A DNA stretch of 37,441 nt from positions 1 to 37,441 of IMG/VR virus record IMGVR_UViG_3300017752_000054; one strand, given 5' to 3'. This DNA comes from a virus. How positions within the stretch are numbered: position 1 is the first letter of the stretch; every line of letters begins with the position of its first letter. The notes below the pieces were generated by a model that saw only the letters and a program-made list of their open reading frames with translations, was not told the origin of the DNA and did no database searches. Positions 13,622 to 20,064 of the stretch are shown here, piece after piece. Position numbers and translations under genes: made by a program.

Positions 13622-13820
13622 TCACTACAAAAGTGGCGGCCTAGAAGCAATAGAAGTGATGCGCGCATTTTTAAGTCGCGAGCAATTTATTGGATATCTC
13701 CGTGGAAACGTCTTGAAATACGAACTGCGCTTGGACAAGAAAGGCAAAGCATTTGAAGATCAAATGAAAGCTATTAAATATGCTGAGTGGTTAGCCGACG
13801 AACTCGCGATAAAACGGTAA
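13542..13820 (+). CDS. DUF3310 protein (C-terminal-type domain of T7 gp1.7 nucleotide kinase)
   Basis: The 92-residue product contains PDHYKSGGLEAIEVMRAFL, then FIGYLRGNVLKYELRLDKKGK and DQMKAIKYAEWLADEL, the DUF3310 signature. In T7 this domain is part of gp1.7, an unusual nucleotide kinase that phosphorylates dGMP and dTMP; small free-standing versions are common in phages and their activity is untested as far as I know. AGGAAGA precedes the ATG. The gene begins within the preceding one, in another frame. Confidence 0.85.
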   Translation: MATAHTHPFDTVTSTDTTEVASPVCPDHYKSGGLEAIEVMRAFLSREQFIGYLRGNVLKYELRLDKKGKAFEDQMKAIKYAEWLADELAIKR

Positions 13821-14027
13821 CAGTGAATGGTGACCTACCCTGGCGCAACGAAAGGCGGCGTAATTTTAGTCCAAGCGTAACGCTTAAGAAACTCCGCAGG
13901 CCGTTCGTTGTCGCCAGAGCAAATCATTAAAGGAGGAACAGTGTAGGATTTTGCCTACAGTATGACTAGTGATTTTAATTAAATTTAAAGAATCTCACCC
14001 AAAAACAATCAAAAAAGGCTAATTTAA
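13821..14027 (+). promoter_or_regulatory. Leader of primase-helicase with hairpin and start-stop codon pair
   Basis: This 207-base gap has a 35-codon GTG frame (13823-13930) without a ribosome site. An excellent site AGGAGG (13931-13936) is followed by GTG directly joined to TAG at 13941-13946. The hairpin TGTAGG-ATTTTG-CCTACA at 13942-13959 overlaps this pair. A translational or attenuation control of the helicase, or a decayed gene, is possible. Confidence 0.4.
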
Positions 14028-15671
14028 ATGGAGACGCATGATACTCACGAAAAGGGAATCTTTATCAGACATGTCCCTTGTAAGCAATGTGGTAGTAGTG
14101 ATGCTTGCGCAGAATATACTGATCATATCTTTTGTTTTGCTTGTAACCATTACCACGATTTACTAGTTGACGAGCACTCTGTCAAAACGGGTGTAAACTC
14201 AAATGAGATCAACATTAAAACAAAAAATACCGCATTTGTCACAAACGGTGAGTGTAAAGCGCTATCAGTACGCGGCATTCATCAAGAGACTTGCCAACGC
14301 TTCCAATACTTGACTGCGAAAAACAGAAGCGGCACGACAGTGCAAGTCGAGCAGTACCGAGATAAAAAAGGTAATTTGGTAGCCCAGAAAACCAGAGACA
14401 AAAACAAGCAGTTTAAAATAATCGGCAATAGTCAAAAAATGCCTCTCTTTGCGCAGTACCGTTACAGCGGCGAAGGCGATCGTCTAGTGATCACCGAGGG
14501 CGCTATGGACGCAATGAGCGTATCACAAGCATTTGGTCATAAGCACATCGTCGTTGTTAGCGTCCCCAACGGCGCACAGTCGGCTAAAAAATCCATTCTC
14601 GATAATCTCGACTTTGTTCTCGGCTATAGCGAAATATGCCTGTTTTTTGACGGCGACACGCCAGGCAAAGAAGCAACCAAAAGCTGTATCGAAGTGCTCC
14701 CTCTCGGCAGGGTATCTGTGGCATCCATGCAAGATTACAAAGACGCGAATGAAGCCCTAGCCGACAAAAACCCAAGAGCAATTATCGATGCAATAATGAA
14801 TGCAACGAAAGCGCGCCCAGACGGCATTGTATTAGCCGAGGATCTACGAGATATCATTGTAGTACGTGACGACATGTCAGCCATTAGATACCCTTACACG
14901 CGCTTAAATGAGCTCACAATGGGTATCCAGCCGAGCACAATGATAACGCTCTGTGCCGGCTCTGGCGTCGGCAAATCGACCTTAATCAGAGAGCTAGCGT
15001 ATACGCTGCACCAAGCCAACCAGGTGCTCGGTATGATCATGCTCGAAGAGACAAATAAACGCACTCTACAAGGATTAGTAGGCATTCACCTCAGTAAGAA
15101 CATTATTAACTTCCAGCACGTAGCAACGGATGAGCAAATCGTGCAAGCACATAGCGATCTTTTTACTGATCGCCCTCTCTTTTTGTACGACCACATGGGT
15201 ACTCGGAACATCAAAGTGATCAAAAACCACATTCACTGGATGGTAGCCCACGGAGCCAAGGTAATCATTCTGGATCATATAAGTATGCTCATCGGCGAAG
15301 CTACGAGCAAAGTACAAGATGAGCGCCGGCTCATCGACACTCTTATGACAGACTTCAGATCACTAGTGCAAGAACTAGGAATCACCCTATTTCTCATTTC
15401 GCATCTCAAAAGACCAACCCACGGCGCACACGAAGACGGCACAGCGAAAATCGATGCTAGCCAACTGCGAGGCTCTGGTGCCATCGTGCAGCTCAGTGAT
15501 ATCTGCATTGGACTCAGCGTCGATCCCGACGATGTCTCGACGCTCAGACAGATAGTTGTCCTCAAAAACAGACACACCGGGCAAGTTGGGTACGCCGACA
15601 AGCTCTGCTATGACCGACATAGTGGGCGACTAAAAGAGGTAACCGAAGAGTTCGTCGATGTGCCATTTTAA
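14028..15671 (+). CDS. Primase-helicase (T7 gp4-like)
   Basis: The 547-residue fusion lays down primers and unwinds the fork. The N-terminal zinc ribbon has Cys18, Cys21, Cys36 and Cys39 (CKQCGSSDAC... CFAC). The TOPRIM primase core shows ITEGAMDAM with Glu157 and FFDGDTPG with Asp208/Asp210. The RecA-like helicase shows Walker A AGSGVGKST (310-318), MLEE with Glu340, Walker B VIILDHIS with Asp416, LISHLKRP with His459 and LRGSGAIVQLSD (480-491), all as in T7 gp4. The C-terminus is acidic and ends in Phe (VTEEFVDVPF), the tail that in T7 binds polymerase. AAGG precedes the start. It closes the replication operon. Confidence 0.96.
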   Translation: METHDTHEKGIFIRHVPCKQCGSSDACAEYTDHIFCFACNHYHDLLVDEHSVKTGVNSNEINIKTKNTAFVTNGECKALSVRGIHQETCQRFQYLTAKNRSGTTVQVEQYRDKKGNLVAQKTRDKNKQFKIIGNSQKMPLFAQYRYSGEGDRLVITEGAMDAMSVSQAFGHKHIVVVSVPNGAQSAKKSILDNLDFVLGYSEICLFFDGDTPGKEATKSCIEVLPLGRVSVASMQDYKDANEALADKNPRAIIDAIMNATKARPDGIVLAEDLRDIIVVRDDMSAIRYPYTRLNELTMGIQPSTMITLCAGSGVGKSTLIRELAYTLHQANQVLGMIMLEETNKRTLQGLVGIHLSKNIINFQHVATDEQIVQAHSDLFTDRPLFLYDHMGTRNIKVIKNHIHWMVAHGAKVIILDHISMLIGEATSKVQDERRLIDTLMTDFRSLVQELGITLFLISHLKRPTHGAHEDGTAKIDASQLRGSGAIVQLSDICIGLSVDPDDVSTLRQIVVLKNRHTGQVGYADKLCYDRHSGRLKEVTEEFVDVPF

Positions 15672-15847
15672 GTAAATAATGCGTACTGAAAACTCCCAAA
15701 AACCCACCAAAAACACCCTAAAAACACCCTAAAATGACCTTTGATTCACTTTTTGTAAGCTATTGTTTTATCGAGGGTTTTTCTTTGTGTCTTACTATTA
15801 GAGAAGACGCTAGGTGTACTCTAAGAGATGACGAAGAGAAGAAAAGA

Positions 15848-15955
15848 AATAATAGAGAGACTATAGATTCACTATAAGAGAGACTATAGATAACTATAAG
15901 AGAGACTATAGTTACTAAAGAGTCTCTGTAGGAGTCGCTGTAAGAGAGACTAAAA
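15848..15955 (+). repeat. 22-bp repeat array resembling T7-type promoters
   Basis: The core ACTATAAGAGAGACTATAG occurs exactly at 15871-15889 and 15893-15911. Degenerate units are at 15848-15866, about 15914-15930 and 15937-15955, keeping a 22-23 bp register (15893 to 15937 is 44). The stretch TTCACTATAAGAGAGA resembles the T7 core CTCACTATAGGGAGA. The array points toward the structural genes. Promoters for the phage polymerase, or origin iterons, are inferred. Confidence 0.75.
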
Positions 15956-16096
15956 TTTATATTCTATTTATGTCGGCACATTATAGTGTCGGCAACAGTA
16001 CAACTAAAGTAACACCTAATGTAACGTAAGTCCCTATTTTTAAAGAAACTTATTTGGGTAGTCCGATATGTTTTTCTTGAGACAGGCAGTGCTCAC

Positions 16097-16117
16097 CAAG
16101 GGATACTGAATCCCTTG
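16097..16117. promoter_or_regulatory. Perfect hairpin/palindrome sharing a motif with the RNA polymerase leader
   Basis: CAAGGGAT-ACTGA-ATCCCTTG is an 8-bp perfect inverted repeat with no T tract after it. Its reverse complement contains AGGGATTCAGTAT, identical to 5340-5352. A protein-binding operator or RNA-processing hairpin is more likely than a terminator. Confidence 0.5.
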
Positions 16118-16146
16118 TCGTCCTAAGTGTAAGATATATATACCAA

Positions 16147-16281
16147 ATGGCCTGCAAATCAGGGACTCCCGCCGCAAAATACGACCCCCATGCGTTCAAA
16201 ACTAAAGCCAATTCAAAATGTCAGCTAAAGACCGCTTGTTGTTGTTGTTGTCCGACCTTTTTAAGAGGAGCTCCACAGTGA
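16147..16281 (+). CDS. Small cysteine-rich protein with five consecutive cysteines
   Basis: The 44-codon frame encodes MACKSGTPAAKYDPHAF and, near the C-terminus, a run of five cysteines from five TGT codons (16240-16255). The N-terminal wording resembles small proteins I associate with marine podoviruses, but I cannot name a family. The stop overlaps the GTG of the next gene (GTGA), suggesting coupling. The ribosome site is weak. It may bind metal or not be translated at all. Confidence 0.5.
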   Translation: MACKSGTPAAKYDPHAFKTKANSKCQLKTACCCCCPTFLRGAPQ

Positions 16282-16436
16282 AAACCACAGTTACCAATGA
16301 CCTCACCCAAGCGTACACCCTTAATTTCCTACCGGCTCTCGAAGTAATCTGTGAGCGCCGAACTTTCGGTTACCGCATTCGTGCTCTCCGCGTCAGCTTC
16401 ATGTCCCACTCCATCTGGTTTGAAAGTGATCGCTAG
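16278..16436 (+). CDS. Small protein of unknown function
   Basis: The GTG at 16278 is preferred because GAGGAG lies seven bases upstream; the same frame has an earlier ATG at 16218 with no such site. The 52-residue product begins MKTTVTNDLTQAYTLNFL and is mildly hydrophobic without a clear membrane helix. It overlaps its neighbours by four and one base, so it belongs to a coupled cluster of tiny genes at the start of the late operon. Confidence 0.55.
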   Translation: MKTTVTNDLTQAYTLNFLPALEVICERRTFGYRIRALRVSFMSHSIWFESDR

Positions 16437-16690
16437 TGGCTACTCCAAGGCGTGGCAAAGCGAAGGCTAAGGTTACGGCATCTGGACGCAAAGTAAGTTA
16501 CGGTCAAGCTGGCCGTTCATCTGATGGTGGTCCTCGCGTGCGCCCTGGTACATCGAAGGGTGATGCGTATTGCGCTCGATCTTTTGGACAAATGAAAAGC
16601 CACCCGCAAGCTGCTGCTGATCCCAATTCGCCATTGAGACTTTCTCGGAAGCGCTGGAAGTGTTCTGGCCGTAAGTCATCTCGAAGTTAA
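16436..16690 (+). CDS. Small basic protein, DUF6321-like
   Basis: The 84-residue product starts at a GTG sharing one base with the previous stop codon. It is rich in Lys, Arg and Ser. SYGQAGRSSDGGPRVRPGTS, then GDAYCARSFGQMK and SPLRLSRKRWKCSGRKS recall a conserved protein of cyanophages and other marine phages, to my memory DUF6321. Two cysteines could bind metal. The role is unknown; position at the head of the structural block suggests a virion or assembly protein, or a DNA-binding one. Confidence 0.75.
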   Translation: MATPRRGKAKAKVTASGRKVSYGQAGRSSDGGPRVRPGTSKGDAYCARSFGQMKSHPQAAADPNSPLRLSRKRWKCSGRKSSRS

Positions 16691-16726
16691 CTGATTGCTC
16701 ATCCTCATCATCAAAAGGACAACACC

Positions 16727-16915
16727 ATGCCTGCTAAGAAAAGTAAGCCAGGTTTATACGCCAACATTGCCGCAAAGAAAAAACGAATAGCATCTGGATC
16801 TGGTGAGCGTATGCGCTCGAAAGGTAGTAAGGGAGCACCAACTGATGCTGCCTTTGTTGCTGCTGCGAAGACTGCCAAAACCCCAATGCGCAAGAAACTG
16901 TCGAAAAAGAGCTAA
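16727..16915 (+). CDS. Small lysine-rich protein
   Basis: The 62-residue product begins MPAKKSKPGLYANIAAKKKR and ends KKLSKKS, with about one third basic residues. It has AAAAGGA upstream of the ATG. Similar short basic proteins (LYANI-AKKKRI-SGSGE pattern) occur in many marine phages; the function is unknown, perhaps nucleic-acid binding. A 20-base piece of its 3' end is repeated 33 bases downstream, past the stop. Confidence 0.72.
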   Translation: MPAKKSKPGLYANIAAKKKRIASGSGERMRSKGSKGAPTDAAFVAAAKTAKTPMRKKLSKKS

Positions 16916-16940
16916 ATTTAGCGCAAGAAACTGTCGAAAA
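16888..16940 (+). repeat. 20-bp direct repeat spanning the end of a gene
   Basis: The 20 bases GCGCAAGAAACTGTCGAAAA occur at 16888-16907 and 16921-16940, 33 bases apart, on either side of the stop codon at 16915. It looks like a recent small duplication. Confidence 0.85.
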
Positions 16941-16969
16941 CCCACTCGTAAAACTACTAGGAGTACATG

Positions 16970-17098
16970 ATGCCATCAGGACCAGGAACTTACGGCTCTC
17001 GCGTAGGGCGACCACCCGCAAAGAAGACGACCAACAAAACGGCGAACATGAAGTTTAAAAAAGGCCAGACAGTTGCGTCAGGAAAAAAAAGGAAATAG
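16970..17098 (+). CDS. Very small basic protein
   Basis: The 42-residue product begins MPSGPGTYGSRVGRPP and ends in lysine-rich FKKGQTVASGKKRK. AGGAG lies six bases before the ATG, a strong site, and the next gene follows after three bases. The GTYGSRVGRPP pattern is typical of short hypothetical proteins next to tail genes in marine phages. No function is known. The ATG at 16967 is an alternative start. Confidence 0.68.
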   Translation: MPSGPGTYGSRVGRPPAKKTTNKTANMKFKKGQTVASGKKRK

Positions 17099-17101
17099 CC
17101 A

Positions 17102-17830
17102 ATGGGACTCGAAAGCGCTTCGTACATCAGTTCACTCAATGTAGCTAACCCAGCGGCACAAGATGCTTTGAGCCAAGCGGATGATCATTTGCGGTTAATA
17201 AAGACTGCGGTCAAACAATCATTTCCAAATATTGATTCGGCTGTAACGGCAACGCCTGCGGTTCTCAACACGGTGACTGCCATTACTTCAGATGGTAGCA
17301 CTCCAAGTCTCAACACTAATATTTCGGGTGCCGAAGTCAAGACGCTGATAGGTGTTGTCGAGCCTGCGATTGCTATCAGTGGTTCGACGGTATCTCTCGA
17401 TAGTGACACTGATGCTAGCTCTGTGTGGACTTTGCTAAAGACTGAAGCCTTCAAGACTATTTATCCGGTTGGTGCAATCTATACGTCCATCACTGCGACG
17501 GACCCTGGCACGCTTTTCGGTGGCACTTGGACAGCATTTGGCGCAGGTAGAGTGCTCGTCGGTTATAACAGTAGCGACAGTGATTTTGATACGGTTGAGG
17601 CTACTGGGGGCAATAAAACGCATACATTAACTGTCGATGAGATGCCAGCGCATACCCACGATATTCTATATCAAGAGCTTGATGATGTGGGGGTCACTAC
17701 GCACCCTGCGGGTACACAACCGGGAGATCCGACAGCAACGATTGCTACTCAATCTACTGGCGGCGGTAACGCGCACACCATTATGCAGCCATATTTGGTC
17801 GTGTATATGTGGAAGCGTACACAACTATAG
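17102..17830 (+). CDS. Tail fibre/collar-type structural protein
   Basis: The 242-residue product has a helical N-terminus (about 1-60, with DALSQADDHLRLIKTAV, common in virion-attached fibres). A C-terminal collar-like domain starts at IYPVGAIYTSITATDPGTLF, then GGTWTAFGAGRVLVG, EMPAHTHD and the final MQPYLVVYMWKR. This arrangement is seen in short tail fibre and baseplate gp10-type C-terminal domains that bind surface receptors. Together with the S74 fibre it gives the phage two candidate receptor-binding proteins. AAGGAA precedes the start. The virion role is well supported; exact position in the tail is not. Confidence 0.82.
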   Translation: MGLESASYISSLNVANPAAQDALSQADDHLRLIKTAVKQSFPNIDSAVTATPAVLNTVTAITSDGSTPSLNTNISGAEVKTLIGVVEPAIAISGSTVSLDSDTDASSVWTLLKTEAFKTIYPVGAIYTSITATDPGTLFGGTWTAFGAGRVLVGYNSSDSDFDTVEATGGNKTHTLTVDEMPAHTHDILYQELDDVGVTTHPAGTQPGDPTATIATQSTGGGNAHTIMQPYLVVYMWKRTQL

Positions 17831-17838
17831 GAGAGACT
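17823..17838 (+). promoter_or_regulatory. Isolated copy of the 22-bp-array core at a gene junction
   Basis: AACTATAGGAGAGACT differs at one base from the array core AACTATAAGAGAGACT and is even closer to the T7 CTATAGGGAGA core. It spans the previous stop codon and doubles as the ribosome site (GGAGAG) of the next gene, so chance cannot be excluded. Confidence 0.45.
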
Positions 17839-17842
17839 CGAC

Positions 17843-19474
17843 ATGCCGAATGCCTCTCTCACAAATATGTCAGAAACAGGTGTCATTACTGATATCGAGC
17901 CGGCGAACTTGCCAGTGAACGCTTTCACGCGAGCAAAGAATGTGCGATTTGATGAAGGGTCAGTGCAGCGCGCCCCGTTGTTTTATGTGGTACAAAACTC
18001 GTTGTCAGTAGCTCCTGCGTTTTGCTTCGGGATCACAACCACCACGGGGGGTTTTTCAACGGTCGTGCTAGTGTCAGACACTTATGATATCGATGAGTTT
18101 GCAAATGGAAGCGTGAGCAACAAGAACAGCTTTACTGTTAGCGCAACCACTGAGCCTTTCACTGGTACTTCATTAGCTAACGTGACGTACATCAATCGTG
18201 TTGATCGGGTGCCAGTCTTCAGGCTTAACGGTAGTAATAATAACTTTGTAGATTTAACTAACTGGCCGTCGAACTACCGGGCAAACTCTCTGCGCGCTTT
18301 CGGTGACTTTTTGTTGGCTCTCAACACAACCGAAGCTGGTGCTACGTTTCCAACGCGCGTTCGTTGGTCGAACTTAGCGCTATCTAATGCTGTACCAGAC
18401 TCGTGGGACGCAACGGATCTCACCAAAAGCGCCGGCTTTAATGACCTGGTGCAAATGCGTACACCGATAGTTGACGGACTGCCCCTCGCGAGTAACTTTA
18501 TTATTTATAGTAGCGATCAAGTTTGGTTGGCTGATTTCGTCGGCGGCACTTTTGTGTTTAGCTTTCGTAAACTCTTTGGCGACTGCGGCGTCATCAATCA
18601 AAATTGCATAACGGAGGTTGCTGGTAAGCATTATGTTTTCGGAACAGACGACATATATGTCCATGACGCTAATTCCAAGAACTCCATCGCTGATCAAAAA
18701 GTAAAAAAGTATGTTTTCTCAACGATAGACACTGGTAAAACTTCACTGTGCTTTACACAGCATAACAAAAAGTTAAATGAGATTTATTTCTGCTATCGCT
18801 CGAATGACGATATGTCGGTTCAAGATATCGGTGCCGACAAGTGCAACCGCGCTGCAGTTTATAACTACGCGAATGGCACCTGGTCGTTTATGGATCTGCC
18901 GAATGTGACCAGCGCGACTACGGCAGCAATTTCGACGATTATTACCTCGTATGCCAACGCAAGTTCTCTCGACTACAGCATCGGAGGCTCATATGCGTCG
19001 CAGGAAGCTGGACAAGATCAGCACGTAGTCTTTGTCGGCAATCAAGCGCTAGACGCAGCGGGTAATGCGGCTATTCCATCGACTAACAGACTGTATGGAC
19101 TGGACGATGCGGACGGCGGCACTTTGACAGCGCCTTTTGATACTGAGTCTTATGAATACATTAAGCTCGAACGCACAGGAATTGATCTTGATCAGATGGC
19201 GTCTTTGAATGGCTACAAAGTTATTACCAAAGTTACGCCGCAAATATCGGGAACGCAAGCAAGAGGCACTTTTAATTTTGCCTTTGCCGGTAATGATCTT
19301 ATGAGCGACGCTCCAGATTTTTCTAATATAGTAAATTTTGATCCTCTCTCACAGCACAAAATTGATGTCCGAGCATCTGGCCGTTATCTCTCTTATTCAC
19401 TAACTTACACGGCAATCATGGATTTTAACTTTGTCGGATTTGATGCCGAAATTAAGGTCACCGGGAGACGATAA
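17843..19474 (+). CDS. Large tail protein, probably tail nozzle/stabilisation protein
   Basis: The 543-residue product is beta-rich, with no membrane segment. Its repeated short strands suggest a propeller: RAKNVRFDEGSVQRAP, LRAFGDFLLALN, VRWSNLALSNAVPDSWD, FIIYSSDQVWLADF, FGTDDIYVHD and VYNYANGTWSF. This pattern is that of P22 gp10-type packaged-DNA stabilisation proteins and of T7 gp12-like nozzle proteins in marine podoviruses. It would close the tail tube below the adaptor. Its place just before the gene-13-like protein equals that of T7 gene 12. The family assignment is from motif memory. Confidence 0.68.
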   Translation: MPNASLTNMSETGVITDIEPANLPVNAFTRAKNVRFDEGSVQRAPLFYVVQNSLSVAPAFCFGITTTTGGFSTVVLVSDTYDIDEFANGSVSNKNSFTVSATTEPFTGTSLANVTYINRVDRVPVFRLNGSNNNFVDLTNWPSNYRANSLRAFGDFLLALNTTEAGATFPTRVRWSNLALSNAVPDSWDATDLTKSAGFNDLVQMRTPIVDGLPLASNFIIYSSDQVWLADFVGGTFVFSFRKLFGDCGVINQNCITEVAGKHYVFGTDDIYVHDANSKNSIADQKVKKYVFSTIDTGKTSLCFTQHNKKLNEIYFCYRSNDDMSVQDIGADKCNRAAVYNYANGTWSFMDLPNVTSATTAAISTIITSYANASSLDYSIGGSYASQEAGQDQHVVFVGNQALDAAGNAAIPSTNRLYGLDDADGGTLTAPFDTESYEYIKLERTGIDLDQMASLNGYKVITKVTPQISGTQARGTFNFAFAGNDLMSDAPDFSNIVNFDPLSQHKIDVRASGRYLSYSLTYTAIMDFNFVGFDAEIKVTGRR

Positions 19475-19475
19475 A

Positions 19476-19754
19476 ATGGCAATCAACGACAAAGTCGATC
19501 TTGTGCTACAGAGGTACGCTAGACAGCCTTTTCCGACGATTCCAGAGGCTTTAGGAAGATATCTACAAGATGAATTGAGGCGCCTTGAGACGGCCATACA
19601 GAGCCTCTCAGAGGCATCCATTCAAGCCATAGATGAACCCCCCGCCAATCCACGCAAAGGCACTGTACGATTCGCGCTGTCGCCGTGGGATCCCCTCGGT
19701 AATGGCACGCTAGGGCTTGTCGTTTACAACGGCACCGCTTGGGTTGCTGTGTAG
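19476..19754 (+). CDS. Small structural-region protein, unknown
   Basis: The 92-residue product has a helical first half (YLQDELRRLETAIQSLSEA) and a beta second half (KGTVRFALSPW, LGLVVYNGTAWVAV). The helix plus YNGTAW ending resembles small virion attachment proteins, but no family is certain. The start follows GGGAGACGATAAA. It lies one base after the preceding gene's stop and shares one base with the next, so translation is likely coupled. Confidence 0.7.
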   Translation: MAINDKVDLVLQRYARQPFPTIPEALGRYLQDELRRLETAIQSLSEASIQAIDEPPANPRKGTVRFALSPWDPLGNGTLGLVVYNGTAWVAV

Positions 19755-20059
19755 TGAATTCCGCAGTTTTACTTATTGAAAACGACGAGTTTGAGGCACA
19801 TTTGCAGCAATTTGGTGAGCGTACATTTGTGCATTGTGCGGTTTTCGCTCCGTGGACTAAATCTTTGAGATTCACAATTCAAGAACATCTGAACCAAATA
19901 ATGGCATGGCGTAAAGATCCGCTTTTTGCGCTTCACAATGTCGGAGACAAAAAGCATTTGACGTTTTTAAGAATCATGGAATTCACTTTCGATCATCACA
20001 TTGAAGACACTCCAGATAATGTCCCTCGGATGGTCTACAAGCGAAAACAAAAGAGGTAA
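19754..20059 (+). CDS. T7 gene 13-like (DUF2833/GNAT-like) morphogenesis protein
   Basis: I place the start at GTG 19754, which overlaps the previous stop (TAGTG); an ATG at 19739 is the alternative. The 101-residue product ends with DPLFALHNVGDKKHLTFLRI and FTFDHHIED, which parallels T7 gp13 DTLWNYVWVGNTSHIRFLKT and FHEEYT. T7 gp13 is an acetyltransferase-like protein needed for virion internal protein assembly. The N-terminal half is shorter than in T7 (138 residues). Location just before the internal virion proteins agrees with T7 gene order. Confidence 0.72.
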   Translation: MNSAVLLIENDEFEAHLQQFGERTFVHCAVFAPWTKSLRFTIQEHLNQIMAWRKDPLFALHNVGDKKHLTFLRIMEFTFDHHIEDTPDNVPRMVYKRKQKR

Positions 20060-20064
20060 TAAAA

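Larger units (their letters stand above)
15672..16146 (+). promoter_or_regulatory. Large non-coding control region before the late genes
   Basis: About 475 bases without a supported gene. In order: tandem AAAAACACCCT units of 11-bp period at 15709-15730; an AT-rich stretch; degenerate ACTATTAGAGAAGAC- and ACTCTAAGAGATGAC-like units at 15794 and 15818; the 22-bp repeat array at 15848-15955; a direct repeat TGTCGGCA at 15971-15978 and 15987-15994; and a perfect hairpin at 16097-16117. Such a region fits a phage-polymerase promoter cluster and/or replication origin. Confidence 0.7.

Noticed and set aside
13823-13930. 35-codon GTG frame after the DUF3310 gene
   Set aside because: It is open and basic but has no ribosome site and no recognisable pattern.
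15848-15955. CRISPR array
   Set aside because: Units are degenerate, nearly contiguous at 22 bp, and have no unique spacers or cas genes nearby.
16097-16117. Intrinsic terminator
   Set aside because: The stem is perfect, but no T tract follows it.
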